A stretch of 64,000 bases of DNA from Arthrobotrys musiformis (Eukaryota > Ascomycota > Orbiliomycetes > Orbiliales > Orbiliaceae): positions 372,001 through 436,000 of the forward strand of contig JAVHJL010000006.1 of NCBI GenBank assembly GCA_036971715.1, written 5' to 3'. Both the position numbers and the translations under genes were made by a program. The notes under the pieces are model-generated. The model was not told the DNA's origin. It ran no database searches and worked only from the letters and a program-made list of their open reading frames with translations. Positions 13,098 to 25,000 of this stretch are shown piece after piece; within the stretch, counting starts at the first letter, position 1, and every line of letters starts with the position of its first letter.

Positions 13098-13933
13098 AAA
13101 GCTGAGGCCAACTAATAGCTATCCGTGTATGTGGGGTTTTTGAGGCGGATAGGTGTGGGGGCCTAATGGCTCGTGGGGTCTACATTTCTGTGAGGCCATA
13201 CAGCGCCTTGTTTTAGGAAACGATTAAGTAATTGTCGGCGACTGTCTATAATAATTTAATGATAGCGAATACGGAATTAAAGTATCTTAGGATCAATATA
13301 TATAATGGAGCCTAGTAATATCATAAACTTTTGTTTTTGTTACTTTGTTCTCGCTCTGAGTGTCAATGATAAAATGTTGGATATTGCCAGCTGGCCCGTG
13401 GGGTGTGTATTATATGCACATTCAGTTCATTCGAAGAAATTAACACTTGGTTGACTAGCTAGCCGAAGAAAGTTGGAGGTGGTAAAGCCGAAATTATGAT
13501 TGACGTTGCAACCTGTATGCGTGCATCCAAGATCGAAAGTACCAAAGTGAGAGAACGGGGCTTACGCGTGACACTCGAGTTCCAAACAGGAAATGACGGC
13601 TCGTCAGCGCCTCTGGGCTCATAGGTTGGAGCCTCGAGACGAACCTTGGAGCGGCAGGTGCTAGCTAGAGCGTATGATTGTAGTGTATGGGTACATTACA
13701 TACCGGACATACGTGTCCGTCGACAAAACCCCAGCGAGAGGTCCCCCCCCCCCCGGATTAGTATTCCGAGCCACTGGTAAACTGTAAACAATCCTGGCCT
13801 GGATATCCTGGTAAATCGAAACACATGTGACAAGGGGGTGAAATTGACGCTGAGATGTAAAATATGACCTGCAGCTCCTCCACGCTGTACGTACATGTAG
13901 GCGAGATCAGTTCACACTTCTACACCGATAGTT

Positions 13934-13966
13934 ACACAGCTGCACAGGCGGTCTGTGCAGCTGTGT
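13934..13966. repeat. Perfect inverted repeat (13-bp stem, 7-nt loop)
   Basis: The arms ACACAGCTGCACA (13934-13946) and TGTGCAGCTGTGT (13954-13966) are exact reverse complements around GGCGGTC. The structure is in intergenic DNA, about 840 bp downstream of the hydrolase stop codon. Function is unknown. Confidence 0.85.
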
Positions 13967-16900
13967 CATAGGACACTTATTACGCGACCATCTCCGTCAG
14001 ATGGAGCTAAATCGATCGATTGTCTCATAAGCACCCCGCAGACCCCTAGTCGCGATGAGCATCGATGTAAGCCTATCCTGGCGCCGCTATCCTGGGGGGG
14101 ATGGTAAGAGTCGAACCGGCGCCTCTCATTGGCTAGAGCTATGCGGGGGCGCCCATCGAGGGACGATGGACAACATGAGAACTGATCAACACATCGCTTC
14201 CGAAGGATAGTCTTGATATCATTTGATATCATTGAATTCGATCGGTGGTGTCGATTTTCACTTTGACTCGTAGGTCGTAGGCCATGGAGCTCTCCCATTA
14301 TCGAGAGCGGGAAGGGCTACGTACCACTGTGGAAGCGGTTGTTCCACGACCATGTTACACGGCTGCAAACAAAGAATTGTGTTATTTTGCAAATACTTGT
14401 GTTACGTTCCTGAGCTCCCCAAAACTTTTGTTCAACGTCGTTAGAATATTATATTCATACTAAGGTTCTAAGCTAAGGTAGCTAAGGTCATATACATTAA
14501 GTCAGGTCATGCTTTACATTGATTTGGGGGATCACAAGGTGTGATCCAAATTTTTAATCTACTACTTTTGATTTATAAATTTATGATAATGCAGGTTGTT
14601 CCTGTTGCAGTTGAGTAGGTACTGGTCCTTTCATGATATCTGAACAGATCGATACATATTAGGCTATACCAAGAGCCCCCTACCTTTCTTTTCGGGGAGC
14701 TGTTTTTCGATTTGGGCCTCCTCCGATTTAGGGGGATGAATTCTTCATTGTGGTTTCATTTTTCGCGGAAGCTTCGTTCATGTGAATATCCGGAGCCTAA
14801 TGACGGCTAAATCAATCAGGGACCCAAATAAAATCTATCTGGAAAAGGTGAATTCTTGAAAGTTTAAAGGACTGCGACAGAATGACATGTCCCTGGCCCG
14901 GTGATAGATTCTTCGGCCGCTGTATCGAACCCGCTGGAAATTTCACCTTTTTCCCTTTCAACCGACTAAGGACAACACCGTAGCTGATCGAGTTTAGTCA
15001 TAATTTAACTATCCACAGTCAGCTAGATGAAGTTTGCCCCGCACTCGGTTCAATCGAATAGAAAGATTCTGCGTGGACGTGATTTATTGGCCCCACTGGG
15101 CTTAGAAAGGCTTTTGAAAAATTCTCGTGCAGGCTTTCTATCTATGCCGCCCGTTTCGCGCTTGCTGATGTGGCAAAGAACATTGTATGTGTAAATCTGT
15201 GACGCATGTCGCCGTTATCCGTGTAGTTGCGTCTTGGTGACACTTCATAATAGGATTTAGGATTCGGGGGTTAGGATTTCCAGTACTTTCGTAGATTTGG
15301 ATTGGTGATAGAATGAAGTTTAAAAATTCGGAGGCGATTTTTCTGTTTCGATTGGTAGTTAACGATTTGTGAATTTCCATGGCTGATTGGGCATACCTGG
15401 TCTCGTTTCTATGACTTTACGGGTATGAATAGACTTCGGCGTCAAAGATTTTCTTGTGGGGGTACCTCTCTCTATTTTTTTTTGGCCGTATTAGAAACGC
15501 CGATATCGAGGCTTGGTGGAGTAAAGTATCGAGGAAAGACGCCTGATATGCGCATATATGCATTGTGCATGATGCCTGGCCACTTTGCCCCTTGTGATTG
15601 GGATTCATGACTTGTTCATGACCCAGCCGCTCTTTTATGCAGTTTGTACCGAGGGTTTTTTCTCCCGCATCTGCATTGTGAGACTTACATAAAATATGTG
15701 GATGGGTATGTCTTCCACGCTGGATATGATGTTCGTTATCCTCCAGTTATCTAGCTTGCCGGCGCGGTGTGACGGCTAGGATCTTTCGTAAGTACCCTTC
15801 GAAAGCATCATGCATCCGCATAATTACATATCGCAGAGGCTAAGACATAATTTAGAGGCCGAGCATCTGGTCTCGGGTATTTGTGCGACTTCAGAGGCGA
15901 AGTTATTTGTTTCGCAGCTTGGCGCGGAAGCGGGGCGGCGCTCTAGAAATCAGATCTATCGTTCCACTAATTGAAAATTAATCCTAAGGTTATTTCACGG
16001 AACTATTGTCGCGGGGGTATGCATATATGCCACGTCTTTACCGTAATTCCGTTGCATGCGTATATGCATTGAGAATGTTTTTGATCTGGCCCATTGTATT
16101 GCAGGCCTGTTCTCAGGCCCGTTTATGAAATTTGGCTGCGGTGCAGGTGGTCTCGTAGCAGTTGCAGGCCGAAAGCCAGTTAGCTGCACTGGAAATGTGA
16201 CCCGGCATCCGCAGATACTAGAGTCGACTAGTCGTTGGTTTCCTCCGAATGGAGATGTTGAAGAGCTCAAAATTCGTGAGGTCTTGAGTCACCGGGCTCT
16301 AGCTCTCAAGGTTGTGAGAATGTCTTGTTTTCCCCTTGTGAGGCATATACGCTCGGAGCTGGTTTCGGACCTCTGGCATGGCCAACGTCGGAGCATCTTA
16401 CCGATGAAAAGCGCAGACCGATCATGCTCGACCCCTCCTTTGTGAGTATCCTGGAAATTATGCGAGAATTGAATTGTATCTAAATCTAGATAGAAACTCG
16501 AAAGCCGGACGACGTCGGTACGGCATGCGCTTGCAGCCGGCCGGCCAAGTAGATAACTATATATAGAGGGTCGTCAGTATCAATCTATAGATGCTGGTTA
16601 ACCTTGAAATTGCAATTGAGGGGATATAACTGGGGACCTGGTCTCGTTCCCAGACGTCACAAAGGGGGCTGGGGACCCAAGTTGAAAGCATGGTATAGAA
16701 AGCTGCCTATAAAAGGAATTTGTCGTCTTTGCCGTGGTTGCAGCCACACTGGTGGAGCCAGCGTGTCCAGAACCTTGAGCCTCTAGATAGGATAAGGGGT
16801 TTGTTGAGAGAAAAGCTTTCACTATACCTCATATGACATGATTTGATTTATGTGTGTACGTATGTATATATATATCCGTATATCGGTATCGTGCGCGTGA

Positions 16901-17741
16901 TTAATCATGATGATGCTCATCTGATATGGACCGCCTCGTTTTCTAATGGCTAGGCGCCATAGAGCCGTAAATACAAAATACAAAAAATATAACAGAGTAA
17001 AAAGCAGCGCTTTTTTCACGAGATCGATATCTCGAAACTTAAATATCTTGTTTGAATGTGTGGTATGGGGGAATGAAGAAGAGGTCGTCCCTGGCCTGGG
17101 TTTAGCGGGGACCCTCGTTTGGAGGAATTTACATAGTAGAATTTTCAAGTAGGAAATTACGCCTATCAGGTATCAGGATCCGAGGAGGCTACATATACAT
17201 GAACTTACACTTGTGCTTGGTGCATGCGCATGCATGGTAAGCAATGATATATAAAATATGATATAAGAATCTCGAATAGCAGCGTTGTGATCCACCCACC
17301 CAGAGGGTGGTGCTGCGCAGGAGACAATGCAACGCTGTGGTGTCAAACCAGCATGATTCTAAATAGCTGGGTATTACATGTAGATTAGATGCGGCAGGTG
17401 CCGCGCCGTCACATTGACTTTTAATTTTCACTTCTGCGAATAGAGCTGAACGTTAACGTGAGATCGCGAGACTGCTCGATCGAGCGCTCCTTGCCCTTAC
17501 TTACTGCAGACAAATTAAATAGCATATGATCGATATCGATCATGGATTTAGGCTACGCGTATACGTACGGCCGTATATTAGCTCATTCCTAGGATCCTCA
17601 TCTGCCAATGCGATGAGCACAGGTAAACAAAATTATGGCGCTGTAGATAGATATCCAAGGCTAGATGCCTGAGCCGTGGTCCGCAGGTAGCTATAGGACT
17701 ACAGTGCAGTGATGCGATGTATGCACATGCACATTACAAGA

Positions 17742-17759
17742 TGTACATGTACATGTACA
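17742..17759. repeat. 18-bp perfect palindrome built of GTACAT units
   Basis: The sequence TGTACATGTACATGTACA equals its own reverse complement. It lies in a CATG/TGCA-rich stretch of intergenic DNA and is probably a simple-sequence expansion. Confidence 0.85.
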
Positions 17760-18352
17760 ATATGTATGTGCCAGCGGGTCTCGGCCCAATAAACTGCAAC
17801 AGCTCTCCTCCGGCGGATAGGCTTGATATATCCTTTGTGTCATAGTCTTGAACCTGGTATCCTCCCGGGGATGACCCCCCTGAATAGGAAAAAATGGGCT
17901 TATCCCTGGAAGGATAGTAGGCTGGAGCCCAATAGTTTCCGGATTCTATGTGAAAGTCAAACAGACTTACTTAAAGGGCTGTGTTATGCCCTCGAATGTC
18001 TGTTCCCGCTATAGCGCTCCCATCCAAACCCCCCCTCCAGAGTCCAGTACCTCGATTTCCATATGGCAGGCGAGCCTTCGAGAAGCTTCGGTGTTTATTA
18101 TATTCGCAGTGACTCAATTCCCAGATCCTGCCGATTGAATTTAGTTTTTGAGTTGCTTGTTGATCGTGGTTGAGCCTCAGAAACGCCACATAAATAAAAA
18201 GTACCTAATTAAGCTATATAAAGGTATTCCAATTCTTGCGCCTCGCTTTGTCACGAATCCTTGACCCACCGACACGAACCAAGCTAGGACTCATATAAAG
18301 CACCCACCTATATACCATCCCATCGCCTCCCCAAACCTCAAAACCCCCCGCC

Positions 18353-18358
18353 TATAAA
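18353..18358 (+). promoter_or_regulatory. Likely TATA box of the small gene at 18484
   Basis: TATAAA is preceded by a C-rich, pyrimidine-biased stretch typical of fungal promoters and lies 131 bp before the ATG at 18484. A second TATATA is at about 18309. Confidence 0.45.
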
Positions 18359-18483
18359 TTCCGGCTCTCCCCACCGATTTCAATTTGCGTACGTAGCATC
18401 TGATTTCTCCTCTCTGTCCACCCTCGGCATAAAACGCTCACGATCTTCCGGTTCTTCCCCGCGAGCGCAAGCAGATTCGAATA

Positions 18484-18879
18484 ATGTCCAGTCGGGTGCC
18501 TACTACACAGCAAGCTGCGCCCCCGCAGATGATGCTCTTGTCATTGCAGAGAGACAAGGATATGACCTGGAATGTCCCTAGACTTTTGTTTTTAAAGATC
18601 ACGGGTAACGAGGAACCTGCAACTACTCCGATAGAAATCGCCAAAACCCTGACACGGCTGCCATACAACGTCCGGGAGTTAATGCTACAATCTATCGACG
18701 AGAAAAACTTAAAGCGATCAGACTCTCAAATTTGGACGATTGCGAACTTGTGGACCTGGTCTAAGAAGAGTTCTGGCGAAAACAGCAACGAAGACCCAGC
18801 GGAAACTCTCCAGGACGTTATTGCCTACCTTACACTCGTACAAAGCGAAGAGCCTCCTCGGTACAAAGACACCCACTAG
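18484..18879 (+). CDS. Small hypothetical protein, 131 aa
   Basis: I do not recognise this family. A single open frame runs from an ATG in good context (AATAATGTCC) to a TAG. It is preceded by a TATAAA element and a pyrimidine-rich leader, which supports a real gene. The product has a Gln/Pro/Met-rich start, a Trp-containing core and an acidic segment (SGENSNEDPAETL), and shows no signal peptide or membrane helix. The frame following the stop is also open but separate. A further 3' exon is possible but I see no convincing donor site. Function is unknown. Confidence 0.5.
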   Translation: MSSRVPTTQQAAPPQMMLLSLQRDKDMTWNVPRLLFLKITGNEEPATTPIEIAKTLTRLPYNVRELMLQSIDEKNLKRSDSQIWTIANLWTWSKKSSGENSNEDPAETLQDVIAYLTLVQSEEPPRYKDTH

Positions 18880-19816
18880 ATGGACTCAAAGTGTATGATT
18901 AATGCACGCTTCTCACCATGGGAATCGTGGAGGGCTACTTGGGCACACTTATTCGACCCTCTCCTGAGATGTCAGGGCTCCACCATTGGTCCTTACGCTA
19001 TCTTTGAGTTAAGGTCTAGGACGGGAATGGTGGCCGAAGAGTGGGGTTGCCTTGTTTTAAAACTCCAGGATGACTATGGCTCGTATACGGAAAGTGGCCG
19101 GGTTTTGAGTTTATATGTATCTTTTTGTTTCAATTTGATGTTGGTATTGAAGTCTTTTCCGAATTGCAGGGCCCATGCCCAAGTTAATAATAATTCCTTT
19201 CCTGTGCCGGCTCTTTTATTCTCTCCCCTTTGTTGTTTCTCGGTGCGTCCGCGTCTATTCGTGTATCAAGGTGTGACCCCAATATATCCATGTACCCGTC
19301 TTCGGGCTTTGTTTGAAGGCTCTCGGTGTCTGTTTTCACCTGGGAAAATAATGTTTAAAAATCATGGACGAAAAGGCGTTAGCATGTCATTAAAAATTGT
19401 CTCCACGCGCGAAAATTTAGTAAAAAAAAAAAAAAAAAAAAAAGTTAAAAAAAGGGTTGAAAGCCTAAGCTAGAGAATGTAGTAGCCAGAGTGACCCGAA
19501 TCGAGAAATAGATCCCAAGCAACGTCCGTAACGACTGGCATGTCCCTGTAAAATAGGCAACTGTCGTGAGATATATGTGCATCCGCATGACATTCCTGAA
19601 TTTGAAATATCTGAGACACTGGATGCTAAGCGGGCCGAAGCGTACTTATGGTATCACATATATTCCCGAACTAATGGTAGTATTATAGGTTGATATATAT
19701 ACTAATTAAGGAGATCTAAGTCTAGTCTAAAAGCCTTCTACCATGTGAAATCCCCCAAAACGATTCATGCAATATGCAATACCTCGCTGGCATGCTGCAT
19801 GCAAAGAGAGATCAAC
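18880..19816. other. Intergenic or 3' UTR region with a 22-nt A run
   Basis: The stretch after the 131-residue gene includes a partly open frame without domain features, a 22-nt A homopolymer at 19422-19443, and AT-rich DNA toward the convergently transcribed glyoxalase gene. I see no additional gene. Confidence 0.5.
19422..19443. repeat. 22-nt A homopolymer
   Basis: An uninterrupted run of 22 A sits between two convergent genes. It could be a homopolymer microsatellite or the tail of a retroposed sequence; I see no duplicated target site to support the latter. Confidence 0.9.
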
Positions 19817-20473
19817 TTAATTCTGGATATTCTGAGGGACTAGTTCCACCAAATACCCGTCGGGATCTGCCACAAACGCAATCTGGTTCAGAATATTGCT
19901 GTAATTTGTATGTATATCGCCTTTTCCGACCCCCTTCTCGGCTTCGTATTCCGTAAGGGGAATGCTTTCCCTGGTCGAAACGCCTAGCTCCTTTAGAACT
20001 GTTACACCGGCACCCCTTAACCGTTCCAACGCTGATTTGACGTCAGGAATAGTAAATCCGACTTGTCCAAATCCTAAATGTGGGGCGTCGTTACCAGTGG
20101 TATAGTAACCCTCCGCCTGCTTCTCGGAACCATGGATATGGTAGAGTTCTAACAGGCCAAGGGTGTGCGGTAAGACGCCACATGTCTTCTCACCCCACGC
20201 CTGTATATCGCTTCGGTCTTCGTCCGTCTGAGGATATCCAAGGTAGTAGATTGTGAATGGACCAGTATTCATTGTGAACACGGTACGCATGCCCATTAAA
20301 TTTACATAAAAATTTAAAGATTTTTCAGGGTCGCGGATTCGAAGCATTAGGTGGTTGAGTTTGTAGCCTATTGTTGGGTCCGAGGGGGGGAGTGGGGGCT
20401 CTGTTCGATACTGGCCTCCATTTGGGAGGAATTGTCCCAAGGGGAAAGGCGACGGCGAGCTGGAGTCAGACAT
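19817..20473 (-). CDS. GLO1: Glyoxalase I (lactoylglutathione lyase)
   Basis: The single-exon product of 218 aa belongs to the vicinal oxygen chelate superfamily. In the known pathway glyoxalase I isomerises the methylglyoxal-glutathione hemithioacetal to S-lactoylglutathione. Sequence support includes YKLNHLMLRIRDPEKSLNFY at about 37-56, the classical N-terminal glyoxalase I signature. It continues with LGMRTV-type MGMRTVF, then HTLGLLELYHIHG with the metal-binding Glu, then HLGFGQVGFTIPDV with the metal-ligand His, and finally AFVADPDGYLVELVPQ with the last catalytic Glu. Length matches single-domain enzymes such as the human one, not the duplicated yeast form. It starts at the only sensible ATG, at 20473, preceded by an AT-rich TATATATA stretch (about 20482-20494). 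No targeting peptide is visible, so it is probably cytosolic. Confidence 0.93.
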   Translation of the reverse strand: MSDSSSPSPFPLGQFLPNGGQYRTEPPLPPSDPTIGYKLNHLMLRIRDPEKSLNFYVNLMGMRTVFTMNTGPFTIYYLGYPQTDEDRSDIQAWGEKTCGVLPHTLGLLELYHIHGSEKQAEGYYTTGNDAPHLGFGQVGFTIPDVKSALERLRGAGVTVLKELGVSTRESIPLTEYEAEKGVGKGDIHTNYSNILNQIAFVADPDGYLVELVPQNIQN

Positions 20474-22058
20474 AGTTTTTTTTTATATATATATTTGTTT
20501 TGGTTTTGATGACCGGTGGGGTGAGCTCAGCTGGCCGCGAAGGAGCTCGTGATAGGTATTATATTTCTTTCTTTTTTGGGGAGGGTGGGATTGTAATCTT
20601 GTTGGTGGCGAAGTGCGTATACGTATATCAGCTTGAGTTGTTTTCTCGCGGCGAGGCTGTGCCGACGGTTGATATTGATGCAGGGGGAAATTGTCTGGCT
20701 ATCGATATGTATCCAGCGCAGGATAGTTGCTTTCTATCCCGTGTATATCGGAATTCTAATGGCCTTCTCTCCTGATTTGAAAGCAAGTTTTGCGACACGG
20801 GTAAAGAGAAATCCGAGATTGTACCGCGCCGCTAGCTATGGTTTCATGCAGGATTGCTACGGTGACGCTCAATTGCGCAATAAGGTTGAGTTATCGAGAT
20901 CCGGACGCGAGAGGAGGTCATGCGAGTAATTTCGTATGCAGCTGTTCGCGGGGTTTTTATATACGATACAAGATACGGGCCTCCCTTATCTAAGCTTAAA
21001 TCTGGGGTTGAATTCATGGAGCTACTCCGATCGATATAGTTATGGCGGAGGCTAGGTTTATAGTCTCTTTCGGGTAGCGTTGAGGCTTCGGCCCGGGACC
21101 AATCCCGATGTCTATAGCCTGGTCTGCGTTGTGTTGTTTTTTGGACTGGCACTGTTGTGGCACTTTTTGTGGCAGGTTGGCTGCCCCGCCCCACCTGGTT
21201 ACGACTGCGTTGGCCGCACCTCGAGACCCTCGAGACCAAGCGGCACGCACGTTGCCAACACACTTCAGCTCGAAGACATGTGCATATGTACAGGTACGTC
21301 CAAGGTAACCCCCACCGAAAAGTTGCGAAAGCTGCCCCCCAAAATCGGTTCTGACCAGAAAAATGTGGCCCTGAATTCTCATTGGTCTCAAAAGGGTAAG
21401 CTCGAAGTCCAGGCGCCTAAATGAAATTCTAATTCTTCGAAGCAGAAGAAGAAGAATTGGGAGAAGAATGGGGTTAAGTTCTCAACGGCGGGCTTGGCAG
21501 AGCGACCATTGCTGTCAGGTATGACAGCCAAATAGCTTGTGCAACGATAACGAGAAACACCACAATGTTTAGCCTCGAATCCAGGCGCTGCACAATATTA
21601 TGCAACATCGCAACACGAGAACATGCACGGGACATGTGAACAGCCCTTAATTAAAAGCTTAAGATTTTTTATCTTTATTCGAGAAATGTGAAAACGCAGG
21701 AACACACGCCTACGGGCAACCCGTTGACCCTTTAGGATGGTAGAATTTCGAATTATACCCTCGGAATCGAATTTGAGATGTAGAAATGAGGTTCTATTTT
21801 ATCAAAATATTTTTTTCCCTCACGATACCTCGCCGGAAACGAAGCTCGGACTAATTGTGAGAATTTCAATTTCGAGTATTCGAGCGCAAGTCCCGTTATC
21901 CGTGGTGTGTTAGTGCGTCTATGTCAAAGGTCTCCCCTTACCGATTGTGTATATAAGTTGAGCGATCTTCGTCGCGATGGTTTAGTTATTTTTTGTAAGA
22001 ACCCAACGCTCGTTAATTTTCGTTTAGTGGTCAATTGACCAAAGACACTCGTTTTAAA
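20474..22058. other. Divergent intergenic region between glyoxalase I and the giant GLEYA gene
   Basis: This 1.6-kb stretch lies between divergently transcribed genes and probably contains both promoters. Open frames up to about 125 codons occur on both strands but share no domain features. A short hairpin (AATTCTTC/GAAGAATT) lies at about 21427-21458. A TATA-like element is found at 21949, shortly before the adhesin start. Confidence 0.5.
21949..21957 (+). promoter_or_regulatory. Likely TATA box of the giant Ser/Thr-rich gene
   Basis: The string GTATATAAG lies about 100 bp before the ATG at 22059, with a mixed leader between. Motif and position are the only evidence. Confidence 0.45.
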
Positions 22059-25000
22059 ATGAATTTATCCTTTTCTAAGATACTTCTTTCGTTATTTTTG
22101 TTAATAATTGTTGCATATGATTATGCGGGAGCTTCTGTAGTCCCGTCTGGTGAGAAAAAGGTGCAGAAGCGCTACTGTAAGTAGTAATAGGTGTTTGCCA
22201 ACCTCGTGCTACACTACCGTTTTACCGGAGCTGTATAATTGGCCGATTGCTATATATACTAAAACTTATATACTTATGCGTAGATGGGGCCGCGCCGGCG
22301 TATTCCGTCTTGACGACGACAAAATGGGCCACGAAAAGCGTAACTGTCACCCGCACGAAAACTGCCACGAAGACGAAGACTGCCACCAAGGTTAAAACCA
22401 CCACGAAGGTTAAGACTACAACTTATATAAAGACTGCCACGAAGCCAGGCAAAGTTGTTACCAAAACGGTCACAGTTACTGCTCCTGAGAAGACAAAGAC
22501 CGTTGTGAAAACGGTGACTTCTACGTCTACTCTCACGGTGACCGCTCCAGCTACGTCTACCCCTCATTCTACGGTGTCTTCTTCTACCTCTGAGCCAACT
22601 AGCAGTACTAGTAGTACTACTAGTTCCAGCACTACCAGTTCTAGTACTACAGCATCTAGCACTACTGGTTCTAGCACTAGTGCTTCGAGTACTGCCAGTT
22701 CCAGTACTACTAATTCTAGTACTACTACGCAATCTTCGTCTTCTAGTACTACCACGCAATCCTCGTCTTCGAGTACTACTACGCAATCCTCATCTTCTAG
22801 TACCACAGGATCCTCGTCTTCTAGCACCACGGGGTCGTCTACTTCCAGCAGTAGTACCACGAAGTCTTCCACCACCACCACTACCGCCACCACTACCACT
22901 ACTAGCTCTTCAAGCAGTACCACAGGATCCTCGTCTTCTAGTACCACGGGATCGTCTACCTCTAGCAGTAGTACCACGAAGTCTTCTACTACCACCACTA
23001 CCGCCACTACTACCACTACCAGTTCTTCAAGCACCACAGCATCCTCATCTTCTAGCACCACAGGATCGTCGTCGTCTTCTAGCACCACAGGGTCATCTAC
23101 CTCCAGCAGCAGCAGCAGCAGTACCACGAAGTCTTCTACTACCACTACTGCCACTACTACCGGTACTAGTTCTTCAAGCACCACGGGTAGCTCAAGCACC
23201 ACAGGTAGTTCCAGCACCACAGGTAGTTCGAGCACCACAAGCACGTCCAGCTCGTCCAGCACCTCGAGTACTACCACTTCCAGCACTACTTCTACTAAAT
23301 CTTCCACGACAACTACAACTACTAGTACCACTAGTTCCACTACAAGCAGCAGTTCTACTAAACCCACAACTACCACTAGTTCTACTACTACCTCATCCAG
23401 TAGCACGACTACTAGTAGTACTTCTGCCACCGGTACTACGTCTACCACCAGTAGTATCTCCACCACCAGTAGCAAGTCAACCACATCCAGTAGTACATCT
23501 TCTACCACTAGTAATGTCTCGAGCTCCACCACCACGAGTAGTACATCAACTACTAGTAGCAAGTCCACCACTAGTAGCGTCTCTAGCTCCACAACCACGA
23601 GTAGTACTTCAGCTACCACGAGTAGTACTTCTACTACTAGCAGCAAGTCTACCACTAGCAGCGTGTCTACAACTAGCAGCACCTCTAGCTCCACAGTCAC
23701 TAGTACTTCTACGACGAGCAGTGTGTCTACCACTAGCAGCAAGTCTACCACCGGTACTACGTCCACCACCAGCGCGTCCACCACCACCAGCGCGTCCACC
23801 ACTAGTACGAAGTCTACCACGAGTAGTACCTCTAGCTCCACAACCACCAGCACCTCTACGACTAGTAGTGCCTCTACGACTAGTAGTGCCTCTACGACTA
23901 GTAGTACTCCCAAGTCTAGTAGCACCACCACCACCACCACTACTAGTATTTCTACTACTTCTAGTAGCTCTTCTAAGTCTAGTACTACTACGACATCAAG
24001 TAGCACCACTAGCTCTTCTGATACCTCTAGCACTGTTAGTACCACTAGTTCTGCGACATCAAGTAGCACCAGCAGTAGCACTTCTAGTAAACCTACAACA
24101 ACTACTTCGGCATCAAGCACTACCGCTACGTCTACTACTAGCAGTAATACTTCCACTAAGTCTACTAGCTCTACGACCACTAGCAGTTCCTCGACTACCA
24201 GCAGTTCAACGAAAACTACCACTACTACGGGATCGAGCAGCACCTCTAGTGTCTCGAGTACTTCCAGTACCGCCAGTTCTACAACTGTTAGCACCACTAG
24301 TTCTACATCGCTAAGCAGCAGCACCGCTACTACTTCGTCTACTACTAGCACTACTACAAAAGCTACGACTACCACAACTACTAGTTCCACCACTAGCGTT
24401 TCGTCGTCTAGTAGCACTTCTTCTAGTGGTGTTTCTTCTAGTAGTACTTCTAGTAAACCTACTTCTACTACGTCGAGCAGCGTCTCTAGTACCACCGGTA
24501 CTACAACTTCCAGTGCCACCACTACCAGTGCTTCTTCCAGTAGTAGCAGCTCTACCAAGCCCAGTACTACTACTACAAGCAGCACTACCACCAGTGTTTC
24601 ATCTACTACCACTACTACCAGTTCCGTCAGCAGCACGTCTTCTACTAGTGGTACTTCTTCCAAAACCACCACCACTACTACGACGTCGAGTACCACTAGT
24701 ACCGCCAGTACTTCGTCTACTGCCAGTAGTACCTCTAAATCTACTACCAGTACTACTACTACTAGCACCACCAGTTCTGCTTCTTCTACTAGCACTTCTT
24801 CCTCGAGTTCTTCCTCTAGTGCTTCTTCTTCTACTACTCTTAGTACCTCTAGTAAATCCAGCACTACTTCATCTTCGAGTAGCACCACTAGCAGCAGCAG
24901 CACTTCTTCTACAGCATCAAGCAGCTCTACTAGCGCTAGCACCACTAGTACTACGACTACCAGCAGTACTACTACGAAGACTACTACAACTACCTCTTCA

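Larger units (their letters stand above)
13098..18483. other. 5.4-kb intergenic region without a recognisable gene
   Basis: No frame shows a known domain; the longest open frames (about 130 codons) look random and overlap on both strands. Visible structures are a C run at about 13743-13754, a 13-bp stem hairpin at 13934-13966, an 18-bp palindrome at 17742-17759, and many short GATATC, ATCGAT and TATATA palindromes. The last 200 bp are pyrimidine-rich and carry TATAAA at 18353, consistent with the promoter of the gene at 18484. Confidence 0.55.

Noticed and set aside
14090..14150. tRNA-like A-box and GGTTCGA B-box on the minus strand, possible tRNA or SINE
   Set aside because: The two boxes are too close together, no anticodon arm fits between them, and the T-stem does not pair. 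It is at best a very decayed tRNA-derived sequence.
18880..19473. 197-codon ORF after the small gene at 18484
   Set aside because: It has no recognisable domain, ends in the A homopolymer reading as poly-Lys, and lacks independent promoter features; it may be 3' UTR.
8433..20473. Secondary-metabolite cluster made of the NmrA-like reductase, the secreted hydrolase and the glyoxalase
   Set aside because: No backbone synthase, P450, transporter or cluster regulator is present, and the genes are kilobases apart.
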